From an uncultured Collinsella sp. (lineage in GTDB: Bacteria > Actinomycetota > Coriobacteriia > Coriobacteriales > Coriobacteriaceae), in the NCBI GenBank assembly GCA_937926755.1, contig CALBBA010000199.1:1-5548 (forward strand): a stretch of 5,548 nucleotides of DNA, in the 5' to 3' direction. The translations under genes were made by a program, and so were the position numbers. Positions within the stretch are counted from its first letter, which is position 1. Each line of letters opens with the position of its first letter. This document shows, in pieces, positions 1 to 5,048 of the stretch. Below the pieces are notes generated by a model. That model was not told the origin of the DNA and did not search any database. It saw only the letters and a program-made list of their open reading frames with translations.

Positions 1-11
1 ACCGCAGGAAG

Positions 12-38
12 CTTGGATACGCCTAGGCGCGGTCCAAG
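12..38. repeat. Hairpin-forming inverted repeat
   Basis: CTTGGA (12-17) pairs with TCCAAG (33-38), enclosing the perfect 10-bp palindrome CGCCTAGGCG (20-29). No T tract follows on either strand, so it is not a typical Rho-independent terminator. It could be an RNA structure, a protein-binding palindrome, or part of a dispersed intergenic repeat. Confidence 0.4.
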
Positions 39-56
39 AAATCGTCCGCACCCCCT

Positions 57-76
57 TTTGCCTGGAATTAGGCAAA
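57..76 (-). terminator. Weak candidate terminator hairpin after the regulator gene
   Basis: TTTGCCT (57-63) and AGGCAAA (70-76) form a perfect 7-bp stem with a 6-nt loop, about 50 nt beyond the regulator stop codon on the minus strand. On that strand the stem is followed by A and G residues, not a T tract. In the plus direction it is followed only by TTTAG. It may slow or end transcription of the kinase-regulator operon, but the stem is short and A/T-rich at its base. Confidence 0.25.
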
Positions 77-124
77 TTTAGACCGTATTTCACCGCAACT
101 CATATTGGGATGGTGGCCGGCGAT

Positions 125-838
125 CTAGCCTTGGGTGACCAATCGGTAACCGATACCCACATGCGTTTGGATATAGCGCGGGTGCGCGGGGTCGGACTCG
201 ATCTTCTTACGCAACGTGCCCATAAAGACACGCAGGCTCGCCAGGTCGCTCTTAGTTGCCGTGCCCCAAATCTCGTGCAAGATAGACTGGTGCGTGAGCA
301 CCTTGTCGGCGTTATGCGCCAGCAGGCACAGGAGCTTGTACTCGATCGGCGTCAAATGCAGTTCCTCGCCATCCATCGTGGCGATGCCGGCGTCAAAATC
401 GATATGCAGCTCACCGGTATCAAACGAACCCTCAGAGACAACGCCGCCCGTCTGCGCATACGAAAGGCGCCTGAGCGTCGTGCGAATGCGCGCGAGCAGC
501 TCCTCGACCGAAAACGGCTTGGTCAGGTAGTCGTCGGCGCCGGCATCGAGCGCGCGAATCTTGTCCGCATCCTCGCTGCGCGCCGAGACCACAATAATCG
601 GCATACCCGACCATGCGCGCACCGATTCCACCACCTTGACGCCGTCCATATCGGGCAGGCCCAGATCGAGCAGCACAATACTCGGTGCCTGCGATGAGGC
701 GGCGGCGATGGCGGCATGGGCGGTCTCCACGGCCATATGGCGCAAGCCGTGCGCCTCGAGCGCGGCAACGATAAGGTTGCGAACGGCGGAATCGTCCTCA
801 ACGACCAAGATGAGCGGTTTTACGGCAGAGTTCGGCAC
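125..838 (-). CDS. kdpE: KdpE-like OmpR-family response regulator
   Basis: This is a 237-residue DNA-binding response regulator that would be phosphorylated by the kinase encoded just upstream. Residues 8-125 form the receiver domain: acidic pair D15/D16, phospho-acceptor D58 in LLDLGLPDMDG, switch S85 and conserved K107 in the TKPF motif. The C-terminal part is an OmpR/PhoB winged helix; LTPIEYKLLCLL, the LRVFMGTLRKKIE recognition region and THVGIGYRL closely match KdpE. In that family the dimer activates the kdp K+-ATPase operon. I chose a GTG start at 838: AAGGAG lies 7 nt upstream, inside the end of the kinase gene, and the receiver domain begins immediately after. An ATG further upstream (919) would overlap the kinase by 77 nt, has no visible ribosome binding site and adds no domain. 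The kinase stop is 4 nt before this start, so the genes are almost certainly cotranscribed and translationally coupled. Family assignment is firm; the exact target genes are not visible. Confidence 0.9.
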   Translation of the reverse strand: MPNSAVKPLILVVEDDSAVRNLIVAALEAHGLRHMAVETAHAAIAAASSQAPSIVLLDLGLPDMDGVKVVESVRAWSGMPIIVVSARSEDADKIRALDAGADDYLTKPFSVEELLARIRTTLRRLSYAQTGGVVSEGSFDTGELHIDFDAGIATMDGEELHLTPIEYKLLCLLAHNADKVLTHQSILHEIWGTATKSDLASLRVFMGTLRKKIESDPAHPRYIQTHVGIGYRLVTQG

Positions 839-842
839 AGCG

Positions 843-2468
843 CTACTCCTTATCAAACGAAACGTCGGCGACGGGAAGCTCAATCGTAAAGACCGAGCCG
901 TGCGGGTCCGCCGCGGCAACCTCTATGCTACCGCCATGCGCCAATGCAATGGAGCGGCAGAGCGAAAGTCCCAGGCCCACGCTACGGTGGCTGTCGGCAA
1001 GACCGTGGTTGGCGGTGTAGAACGACTCAAAGATCCGCTCGCGGTCCTCGGGCGCAATGCCCGGGCCATCATCGGCCACTGAGCACGTCACGTGCCCACC
1101 GTCGACGCCAATCGAAATCACGATATGCGAGCCTGCGGGCGTATAGGTGACGGCGTTGTTCACCAGATTGACCACCAGCTGCACCATCAGACGCGCATCG
1201 ACGTTGACGAGCGCCGGCTCGTCGCACGGCACCACCTTAAGGTCGTGCTCGCGCACGGCAGGGTTCACGTGGCGCAGTGCCTCCTCGACGATATCGTCCA
1301 TGAGCTCGAGCGTGGTCGACAGATGCATGCCGCCACCCTCGAGCTTGGTGATAGCGAGCAGATTCTCGACAGTGGCGTTGAGCCATTGCGCATCCGAGCG
1401 AATGGACAGGAGCAGGCCGCGGCGCGTCTGGGCGTCGAGCACGGCGGTGCCGGTCGAGCCCTGGTCGAGCAGCACGTCGGCATTACCCGAAATACTGGTG
1501 AGCGGCGTGCGCAGGTCGTGCGAGATGGAGCGCAGCAGGTTGGCGCGCAGCTGCTCGTTTTTGGCGAGCACCGCCGCCTCCTCACGGGCCTCCATGGCAC
1601 GAGCGCGATCGAGTGCCAGCTCGCCTTCGCTCACGATGGCATCGGCAAGTGTCCGTTCCTCGTGTGTTAGCACATCGGGCTCGGCAACGATAGCCAGCAC
1701 GCCCACCACCGAGGCGGGGTCGCCCGAGCGCACGAAGCCGTCGCCCGTGCGAACCGTCAGGTAGATGCCATAAAACGCCGAACCGCCAAACGTGGCGTCG
1801 AGCGGCGTTCCCACGTAGGCGGACGCCGAGAGCCTCGGCGGCATCTGCGGCGCCAGCTCGTGCACCGGGGCGGCATCGCCCACGGCCGTGTACGTCGCAC
1901 GCGGCAGCAGGTCATCGCCCTCGGCGTCGGCGCTGTACCACACAACCGGACAGCCCGAAAGACGCGCCAGCTGCGTGGCCATGGCGTGAACGATCTGATG
2001 CTGATCGGCGCACCGCTGCAGCATGCGGTTGGTCTCGAGCACCATATGCGTGCGGCGGTCGCTGGCGGCAGCCTGTGCCAAGGCGCGGCGCAGGGCCAAC
2101 GCAATCGAGCTCGACACAAGCGAAACCACGAACATGATGAAGAACATGCCGGGATAGCCGCGGTCGATAAGCGACAGCGAGTAGCGCGGGTCGACAAACA
2201 AAAAGTTGTAGAGCGCCACGGCGGCAGCCGAGCTCAGCAAGCAATACAGGCGACTCCAGGTAAAGAATGCGCACAGCTGAACGGCGAACACATAGACGAT
2301 CATGATGCTCGGCGCGAGACCCGGATGGTCGAGCAGCGCGCCCACAATCGTCGCCGCGACCAGCAGCCCCACCGATACGCAGGCGTCATACAGAGGAGTG
2401 CGGCGCGTCAGCGTTGTGCGCCGCCACCAAAAGCTATCGGCAATATCGCCGTCCGTACGGACGTCCAT
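843..2468 (-). CDS. kdpD: KdpD-like membrane sensor histidine kinase, short form
   Basis: This is a 541-residue sensor kinase. Four hydrophobic segments at about 29-47, 52-70, 74-92 and 106-126, with the YNFLFVDPRYSL signature at 87-98, match the DUF4118 membrane domain of KdpD. Residues about 140-290 look like a GAF-type linker domain. The transmitter follows: phospho-acceptor H317 in SISHDLRTPL, N box around 434-438 (NLVNN), G1 box DDGPG (466-470), F box near 480-483 and G2 box GLGLSL (498-503), so the catalytic core looks intact. Classical KdpD proteins are close to 900 residues and begin with a cytoplasmic KdpD domain and a universal-stress-protein domain. Both are absent, and the gene begins naturally at ATG 2468 with a purine-rich GAGAGAGGGG stretch upstream, so this looks like a genuine short form. 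The response regulator follows 4 nt after the stop. By family knowledge the pair responds to low K+ or ionic stress; the loss of the N-terminal input domains makes the signal less certain. Insertion sequences end 49 bp upstream. Confidence 0.88.
   Translation of the reverse strand: MDVRTDGDIADSFWWRRTTLTRRTPLYDACVSVGLLVAATIVGALLDHPGLAPSIMIVYVFAVQLCAFFTWSRLYCLLSSAAAVALYNFLFVDPRYSLSLIDRGYPGMFFIMFVVSLVSSSIALALRRALAQAAASDRRTHMVLETNRMLQRCADQHQIVHAMATQLARLSGCPVVWYSADAEGDDLLPRATYTAVGDAAPVHELAPQMPPRLSASAYVGTPLDATFGGSAFYGIYLTVRTGDGFVRSGDPASVVGVLAIVAEPDVLTHEERTLADAIVSEGELALDRARAMEAREEAAVLAKNEQLRANLLRSISHDLRTPLTSISGNADVLLDQGSTGTAVLDAQTRRGLLLSIRSDAQWLNATVENLLAITKLEGGGMHLSTTLELMDDIVEEALRHVNPAVREHDLKVVPCDEPALVNVDARLMVQLVVNLVNNAVTYTPAGSHIVISIGVDGGHVTCSVADDGPGIAPEDRERIFESFYTANHGLADSHRSVGLGLSLCRSIALAHGGSIEVAAADPHGSVFTIELPVADVSFDKE
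846..851 (-). promoter_or_regulatory. Ribosome binding site that fixes the regulator start
   Basis: AAGGAG on the minus strand sits 7 nt before the GTG at 838 and overlaps the last codons of the kinase gene. It supports the GTG start over the longer ATG form and suggests translational coupling of kinase and regulator. Confidence 0.75.
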
Positions 2469-2488
2469 CAGCGTCCCGCCCCTCTCTC

Positions 2489-2517
2489 AAAAACAAAAAC
2501 CACCACAAAGGGGACAG
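2489..2517 (-). terminator. Probable 3' arm and T tract of a terminator, cut by the insertion sequence
   Basis: Read on the minus strand, the 18 bases from 2517 to 2500 look like the descending arm of a strong stem. They are followed at once by TTTTTGTTTTT (2499-2489). The matching ascending arm (CCACCACAAAGG type) is not found on the other side, because the IS3 element tip begins exactly at 2518. The likely reading is that an upstream minus-strand gene once ended here and the insertion removed half of its terminator. Alternatively this is just a T-rich leader of the kinase gene. Confidence 0.4.
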
Positions 2518-2541
2518 TGAACTGCGCCCCGAAACTTGGAC
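2518..2541. repeat. Terminal repeat of IS3 element no. 1 (orfB-side end)
   Basis: The sequence starts TGAACTGCGCCCC and ends ACTTGGAC, 15 bp beyond the orfB stop. The form matches IS3-family ends from memory. Its inverted partner is not in the window, so the exact length and the target duplication cannot be read. Confidence 0.6.
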
Positions 2542-2555
2542 TGAATAAATAGCGA

Positions 2556-3467
2556 CTACGCCGCAAGGGCCCGGTTCCGGAACTCCTCCGGCGTCAGGCC
2601 CTTCAATCTTACCTGCCTGCGCCGCGTGTTCCAATGGGCTATGTACTCCTCCAGGTCGCGCTTGAAGTCCTCGAAGCTGCCCCACTCCCTGCCGCGGTAG
2701 AACTCGTCCTTCACGTGGCCGAAGAGCTGCTCGGTGGCGGCGTTGTCGATGCAGTTCCCCTTGCGCGACATGCTCTGGGTGATGCCCGCCCCCTCCAGCC
2801 TGGAGGTGTAGGACTCGTGCTGGTACTGCCAGCCCATGTCCGAGTGCATGGTCGGCGCCGCCCCGCCGGGCAGGGCCTCGAGGAGCCGGTCGAGCATCCT
2901 GTGCTGCTGGGCGAGGTCCGGCGAGGTCGATATGTCGCTCGCCACGATCTCCTTCGTGCAGAAGTCGAGCACCGGGGCCCAGTAGGCCTTGGCGCCGGCG
3001 ACCTTGAACTCGGTGACGTCGGTGCCGAGCTTCTGCCACGGCCCCTCGGCGCCGAAGTCCCTCGCGATGACGTTCTCGAACGTGCTCCCCACGAGCCCCC
3101 TGTAGGAGCTGTACCGGCGGCGGGAGCCCCGGCGGCGTATCCCGCACCGGATGCCCATCTCGCGCATCATCTTGAGCACGGTCTTGTCGGCCACGACCGC
3201 GCCCAGCTCGGCGCGCAGGCACATGGCTATCTGCCGGTGCCCGCAGCCGTTGGCGGTGCGCGAGAATATCTCGGCCGCGGCGTCGCGCAGCTCGGGCCTG
3301 GTCGGCCTCCGCGGGTGCGCCAGCGCGTAGTAGTAGGTCGACCTCCTGAGCCCCGAGCACTCCAGCAGGTGGCGCAGGGAGTGCCCCTCCGCCCTCAGCG
3401 CCCTCACCGCCTCGGCCGCCGCCCTGGTCAGAGCCCGTCCCGCTCGACCAGGGCGCGCAATTTTTTT
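2556..3467 (-). CDS. IS3-family transposase OrfB (catalytic subunit, element no. 1)
   Basis: This is the catalytic half of the IS3 transposase, about 303 residues from the frameshift site. It begins with an HTH_21-like segment (HSLRHLLECSGLRRSTYYY), followed by the rve integrase core. The acidic triad is complete: D in GTDVTEF (codon 3018-3020), D in HSDMGWQYQ 60 residues later, and E in NAATEQLFGHVKDE with exactly 35 residues between the last two. The C-terminal HWNTRRRQ and LTPEEFRNR match the family. OrfB is normally made as an OrfAB fusion by -1 frameshifting at the A7 run (3461-3467 on the plus strand), so I start it there and not at a start codon. The frame stays open back to a GTG at 3566, but that extension crosses into the neighbouring IS21 end and has no ribosome binding site. 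A GTG at 3407 is another possible independent start. With orfA cut away this gene is probably silent, although its catalytic sequence shows no defect. Confidence 0.85.
   Translation of the reverse strand, partial: KKIARPGRAGRALTRAAAEAVRALRAEGHSLRHLLECSGLRRSTYYYALAHPRRPTRPELRDAAAEIFSRTANGCGHRQIAMCLRAELGAVVADKTVLKMMREMGIRCGIRRRGSRRRYSSYRGLVGSTFENVIARDFGAEGPWQKLGTDVTEFKVAGAKAYWAPVLDFCTKEIVASDISTSPDLAQQHRMLDRLLEALPGGAAPTMHSDMGWQYQHESYTSRLEGAGITQSMSRKGNCIDNAATEQLFGHVKDEFYRGREWGSFEDFKRDLEEYIAHWNTRRRQVRLKGLTPEEFRNRALAA
3421..3467 (-). promoter_or_regulatory. Programmed -1 frameshift signal of IS3 element no. 1
   Basis: On the minus strand the slippery run A_AAA_AAA (3467-3461) is followed after 6 nt by a hairpin. 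GCCCTGGTC (3454-3446) pairs perfectly with GACCAGGGC (3429-3421), and inside it GAGC pairs with GCTC, leaving a 7-nt loop and one bulged T. The orfA stop TGA (3430-3428) lies in the descending stem. The orfB frame is exactly -1 relative to orfA, as expected for OrfAB fusion synthesis. Confidence 0.8.
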
Positions 3468-3538
3468 AGGTAGGCGACCTCGGCCTCGAGCCTGCGGCAG
3501 CGCTCCTCGAGCTCCTGCTCGCGGGTGCGGGCCCGGGG
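3428..3538 (-). pseudogene. 3' remnant of IS3 orfA (element no. 1)
   Basis: Only the last 36-37 codons survive. They encode an arginine/glutamate-rich coiled coil ending in EVAYLKKLRALVERDGL and a TGA stop, the usual C-terminus of IS3-family OrfA, the DNA-binding and dimerisation subunit. The helix-turn-helix part is gone. The break is at 3539/3540, where the IS21-type tip starts and immediately supplies an in-frame TAA (3544-3542). No in-frame start codon lies upstream of the frameshift site, so the remnant cannot be translated on its own. Confidence 0.8.
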
Positions 3539-3577
3539 CTGTTAGCGCTAATCTAAAATTAACCACTTTCGCAAACG

Positions 3578-3646
3578 CATCTCGCCGAATGCGCTAACGC
3601 GCTTTCGCCGACCCCGCTAACGTACTTTCACCAACTGCGCTAACGG
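3578..3646 (+). repeat. Three 23-bp tandem direct repeats in the IS21-type end
   Basis: Units at 3578-3600, 3601-3623 and 3624-3646 share the core CGCTAACG at the same offset and a CTTTC/TCTCGCC-like front half. The inverse of the core, GTTAGCG, is present at the very tip (3541-3547) within the perfect palindrome TTAGCGCTAA. Repeated sites of this sort near the ends are a hallmark of IS21-family elements and are thought to bind the IstA transposase. Confidence 0.75.
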
Positions 3647-3655
3647 AACTATGCT
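3627..3655 (+). promoter_or_regulatory. Candidate istA promoter
   Basis: TTCACC (3627-3632) and TATGCT (3650-3655) are separated by 17 bp, each matching the consensus at 4 of 6 positions. The -35 box lies inside the third end repeat, so a transposase bound there could repress its own gene. The match is modest and prediction by eye only. Confidence 0.3.
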
Positions 3656-3688
3656 CCGATCGGGTATCCGACCCGGGAGGAGCGGGAT

Positions 3689-3831
3689 ATGGAGCGAAAC
3701 GTAATGGGAGAGCTGAACGTCTACAGGGGGTCCGGCGCGAAGCCGAACTTCAGCGAGATCGCGAGGAGGCACGGCATGGACCGGCACACGGTCGCCAAGT
3801 ACTGGCGGGAGGGCGAGGCCGCCGCCGACGG
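3689..3831 (+). pseudogene. istA: 5' fragment of IS21-type transposase istA
   Basis: The first 47 codons of istA remain. FSEIARRHGMDRHTVAKYWREG (residues 21-42, quoted in two parts: FSEIARRHGM and DRHTVAKYWREG) is the helix-turn-helix typical of the IstA N-terminus. The start at 3689 has a good ribosome binding site, GGAGG at 3676-3680, 8 nt upstream. The catalytic domain is missing, because IS3 element no. 2 enters after residue 47. The frame does not stop at the junction: it crosses 21 codons of the inserted element's left end and joins orfA in frame, giving a 163-residue open frame ending at 4180. IstA identity rests on the HTH, the position behind the repeats and the spacing; a longer match cannot be checked. 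Confidence 0.65.
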
Positions 3832-3868
3832 TGGATTGGCTACACTGATGTGGACAGTTCCGGGAGGG
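3832..3868 (+). repeat. Left terminal inverted repeat of IS3 element no. 2
   Basis: It starts TGGATTGGC and ends TTCCGGGAGGG. Aligned with the reverse complement of 5012-5048 it matches at 32 of 37 positions without gaps. Confidence 0.88.
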
Positions 3869-3892
3869 GCGCAGGAGACGGGAGGGCCGTAT

Positions 3893-4180
3893 ATGAGGGA
3901 CCCCAGGCACCCGAGGCATTTCACCGACGAGTTCAAGAGGCAGATAGTCGACCTCTACAACGCCGGCAAGCCCAAGCGCGAGATCATGGACGAGTACGAC
4001 CTCGGCAAGAGCACCGTGGAGAGGTGGATCAAGTCGATAAACGCGACCGGCTCGCCGCGCGCCGCGTGCAACCGCACGCCCGAGCAGAACCGGATCCTGG
4101 AGCTCGAGCGCGAGAACCGCAGGCTCCGGATGGAGGTCGACGTCTTAAAACAAGCGGCGCTGATATACGCTCGAAAGTGA
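3893..4180 (+). CDS. IS3-family transposase OrfA (DNA-binding subunit, element no. 2)
   Basis: This is a 95-residue OrfA, the subunit that recognises the terminal repeats. Residues about 10-48 form the helix-turn-helix (FTDEFKRQIVDLYNAG, then GKSTVERWIK). Residues 64-88 form a coiled coil with L71, L78 and L85 in heptad spacing, used in this family for dimerisation. The ATG at 3893 has GGAGG 7 nt upstream (3881-3885), so it is the natural start. The frame is also open upstream into the broken istA gene at 3689, so a longer IstA-OrfA chimera is possible. The stop TGA (4178-4180) overlaps a GTG of orfB as GTGA. In this family OrfA alone tends to repress, and the OrfAB fusion transposes. Confidence 0.85.
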   Translation: MRDPRHPRHFTDEFKRQIVDLYNAGKPKREIMDEYDLGKSTVERWIKSINATGSPRAACNRTPEQNRILELERENRRLRMEVDVLKQAALIYARK

Positions 4181-4222
4181 GGGCCATAGCGGCCAACGAG
4201 GGCCGCTACCCCATATCAGCGC
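4147..4222 (+). promoter_or_regulatory. Probable -1 frameshift signal of IS3 element no. 2
   Basis: AAAA (4147-4150) in the context CTTAAAAC is followed after 6 nt by a large nested structure. GCGCTGATAT (4157-4166) pairs perfectly with ATATCAGCGC (4213-4222), and inside it TAGCGGCC (4187-4194) pairs with GGCCGCTA (4201-4208) around a 6-nt loop. orfB lies in the -1 frame. The slippery run is weaker than A_AAA_AAA, and only one tRNA can re-pair fully. The GTGA overlap at 4177-4180, enclosed by the structure, gives an alternative reinitiation route for OrfB. Confidence 0.65.
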
Positions 4223-5034
4223 AGTGCAGGCTCCTCGGCGTCGCGAGGTCGACGTACTACTCCATGCGCTCGCGGGCCGACCGGCCCGCCGCGCCGGACC
4301 CCGCCGCGCCGGCCGTGGTCGCGGCCCACGCCGCCAGCAAGGGCCGGTACGGCTCGCGCAAGATAAAGGCGTCGCTCGAGAGGTCGGGCGTCACCGTCAG
4401 CCGGCGCCGGGTCTGCCGCATCATGAGGGAGAACGGCCTGGTCAGCGCATACGGCAGGAAGAGGTTCAAGGTGCACCCCGGGGCGGTCAACGAGGCCGAC
4501 GTGCCCAACGTCGTCGCGCGCGGCTTCGGCGGCAGGGCGCCGCGCACCCATATATGCAGCGACCTGACCTACGTGCGCGTCGGGGCCTCGTGGAACTACG
4601 TCTGCCTGCTCGTCGACCTCTACAACAGGGAGATCGTCGGCCACTCCGCCGGGCCCAGGAAGGACGCCCGGCTGGTCAAGTCGGCGTTCGCGACGCTCTC
4701 CTTCCCCATCTCGGACATCGAGGTATTCCACACGGACCGCGGCAGCGAGTTCGACAACGCCGAGATCGACCTGATGCTCGAGGCCTTCGGCATTGAGAGG
4801 TCGCTGTCGGCCAAGGGCTGCCCCTACGACAACGCCGTCGACGAGTCGACCAACAGGATACTGAAGGCCGAGCTCGTCCACCGCGAGACGTTCGGCACGA
4901 CGCGCGAGCTCCGGGCCAAGCTCTCGGACTACGTGCACTGGTACAACAACTTCAGGATCCACTCGACGCTGGGCTACATGTCGCCGGTCGAGTTCAGGGA
5001 GGCGGGGCTGTCCCTCCCGGAATCGTCCAAATAA
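4177..5034 (+). CDS. IS3-family transposase OrfB (catalytic subunit, element no. 2)
   Basis: The catalytic subunit is 285 residues from the GTG at 4177. It begins with an HTH_21-like part (RYGSRKIKASLERSGVTVSR around 57-76), followed by the rve integrase core. The triad is D129 (CSDLTYV), D187 (HTDRGSEF) and E223 (DNAVDEST), with 35 residues between the last two. The C-terminal YVHWYNNFRIHSTLGYMSP is the family ending. The usual product would be OrfAB, made by -1 frameshifting near 4147; the GTG overlapping the orfA stop is the alternative start and has no clear ribosome binding site. The frame is open back to 3850, but that part is the shadow of orfA. The stop codon (5032-5034) lies inside the right terminal repeat. 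No inactivating change is visible, so this copy may still be mobile. Confidence 0.88.
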   Translation: MRAIAANEGRYPISAQCRLLGVARSTYYSMRSRADRPAAPDPAAPAVVAAHAASKGRYGSRKIKASLERSGVTVSRRRVCRIMRENGLVSAYGRKRFKVHPGAVNEADVPNVVARGFGGRAPRTHICSDLTYVRVGASWNYVCLLVDLYNREIVGHSAGPRKDARLVKSAFATLSFPISDIEVFHTDRGSEFDNAEIDLMLEAFGIERSLSAKGCPYDNAVDESTNRILKAELVHRETFGTTRELRAKLSDYVHWYNNFRIHSTLGYMSPVEFREAGLSLPESSK

Positions 5035-5048
5035 GTGTTGCCAATCCA
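5012..5048 (+). repeat. Right terminal inverted repeat of IS3 element no. 2
   Basis: It runs from CCCTCCCGGAA to GCCAATCCA and is the inverted partner of 3832-3868, with 5 mismatches in 37. It includes the orfB stop codon. A second copy of the outer 11 bases, TAGCCAATCCA, follows directly at 5049-5059. Confidence 0.88.

Larger units (their letters stand above)
1..124. other. Intergenic region downstream of the response regulator
   Basis: No supported gene lies in these 124 bases. The stretch follows the stop codon of the minus-strand regulator gene and holds two hairpin-forming inverted repeats (12-38 and 57-76), listed separately. One plus-strand frame is open from position 2 into the antisense of the regulator gene, but it has no start near a ribosome binding site and I do not call it. 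The region could also contain the end of a gene entering from the left; nothing identifies one. Confidence 0.5.
2518..3539 (-). mobile_element. IS3-family insertion sequence no. 1, truncated in orfA
   Basis: The element carries an orfB transposase, a frameshift signal, the last 37 codons of orfA and one terminus. The tip at 2518 begins TGA and continues into a sequence of the TGAACTGC-CCCC-AACTTGGAC type seen in IS3-family terminal repeats. The other end is missing: orfA is interrupted at 3539/3540 by the TG tip of an IS21-type element, and neither the orfA N-terminus nor the matching repeat appears elsewhere in the window. It cannot make the OrfAB transposase from this copy. Confidence 0.85.
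3540..3831 (+). mobile_element. Left end of an IS21-family element, truncated
   Basis: The fragment begins with a TG tip (TGTTAGCGC), carries repeated sites near the end, and then the first 47 codons of an IstA-type transposase, the usual order at an IS21 left end. It is cut at 3831/3832 by IS3 element no. 2. No istB, no rest of istA and no inverse copy of the end repeats appears after that element, so the right part lies outside the window or was deleted. Confidence 0.7.
3832..5048 (+). mobile_element. IS3-family insertion sequence no. 2, apparently complete
   Basis: The element is 1217 bp, with TG...CA tips, imperfect 37-bp terminal inverted repeats, orfA, orfB in the -1 frame and an intact DDE triad. 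Length and layout are normal for the IS3 family. It sits inside istA. The bases flanking it (CGG left, TAG right) do not form the expected 3-4 bp target duplication, which suggests a later deletion or recombination on one side. Its terminal repeats and proteins differ from those of element no. 1, so they are not copies of one IS. Confidence 0.88.

Noticed and set aside
110..697. Plus-strand open frame opposite the regulator gene
   Set aside because: It is the antisense shadow of a gene with clear receiver and winged-helix motifs; no recognisable domain or ribosome binding site.
125..919. Longer form of the response regulator starting at ATG 919
   Set aside because: It would overlap the kinase by 77 nt with no ribosome binding site, and the extra 27 residues are not part of the receiver fold. 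GTG 838 has AAGGAG at the right distance.
1092..2552. Several plus-strand open frames opposite the kinase gene
   Set aside because: High-GC antisense shadows of the kinase; their sequences show no domain and they conflict with the conserved H, N, G1 and G2 boxes on the other strand.
2634..3473. Long plus-strand open frame opposite IS3 no. 1 orfB
   Set aside because: Low-complexity Arg/Pro/Val/Leu composition typical of an antisense frame in GC-rich DNA; the minus strand has the full DDE triad.
3578..3646. CRISPR array
   Set aside because: The three 23-bp units are directly adjacent with no spacers, lie at the tip of a transposon, and no cas gene is present.
3850..4176. Upstream extension of the orfB frame of IS3 no. 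2
   Set aside because: This part is the -1 shadow of orfA. OrfB is reached by frameshifting or from the GTG at 4177.
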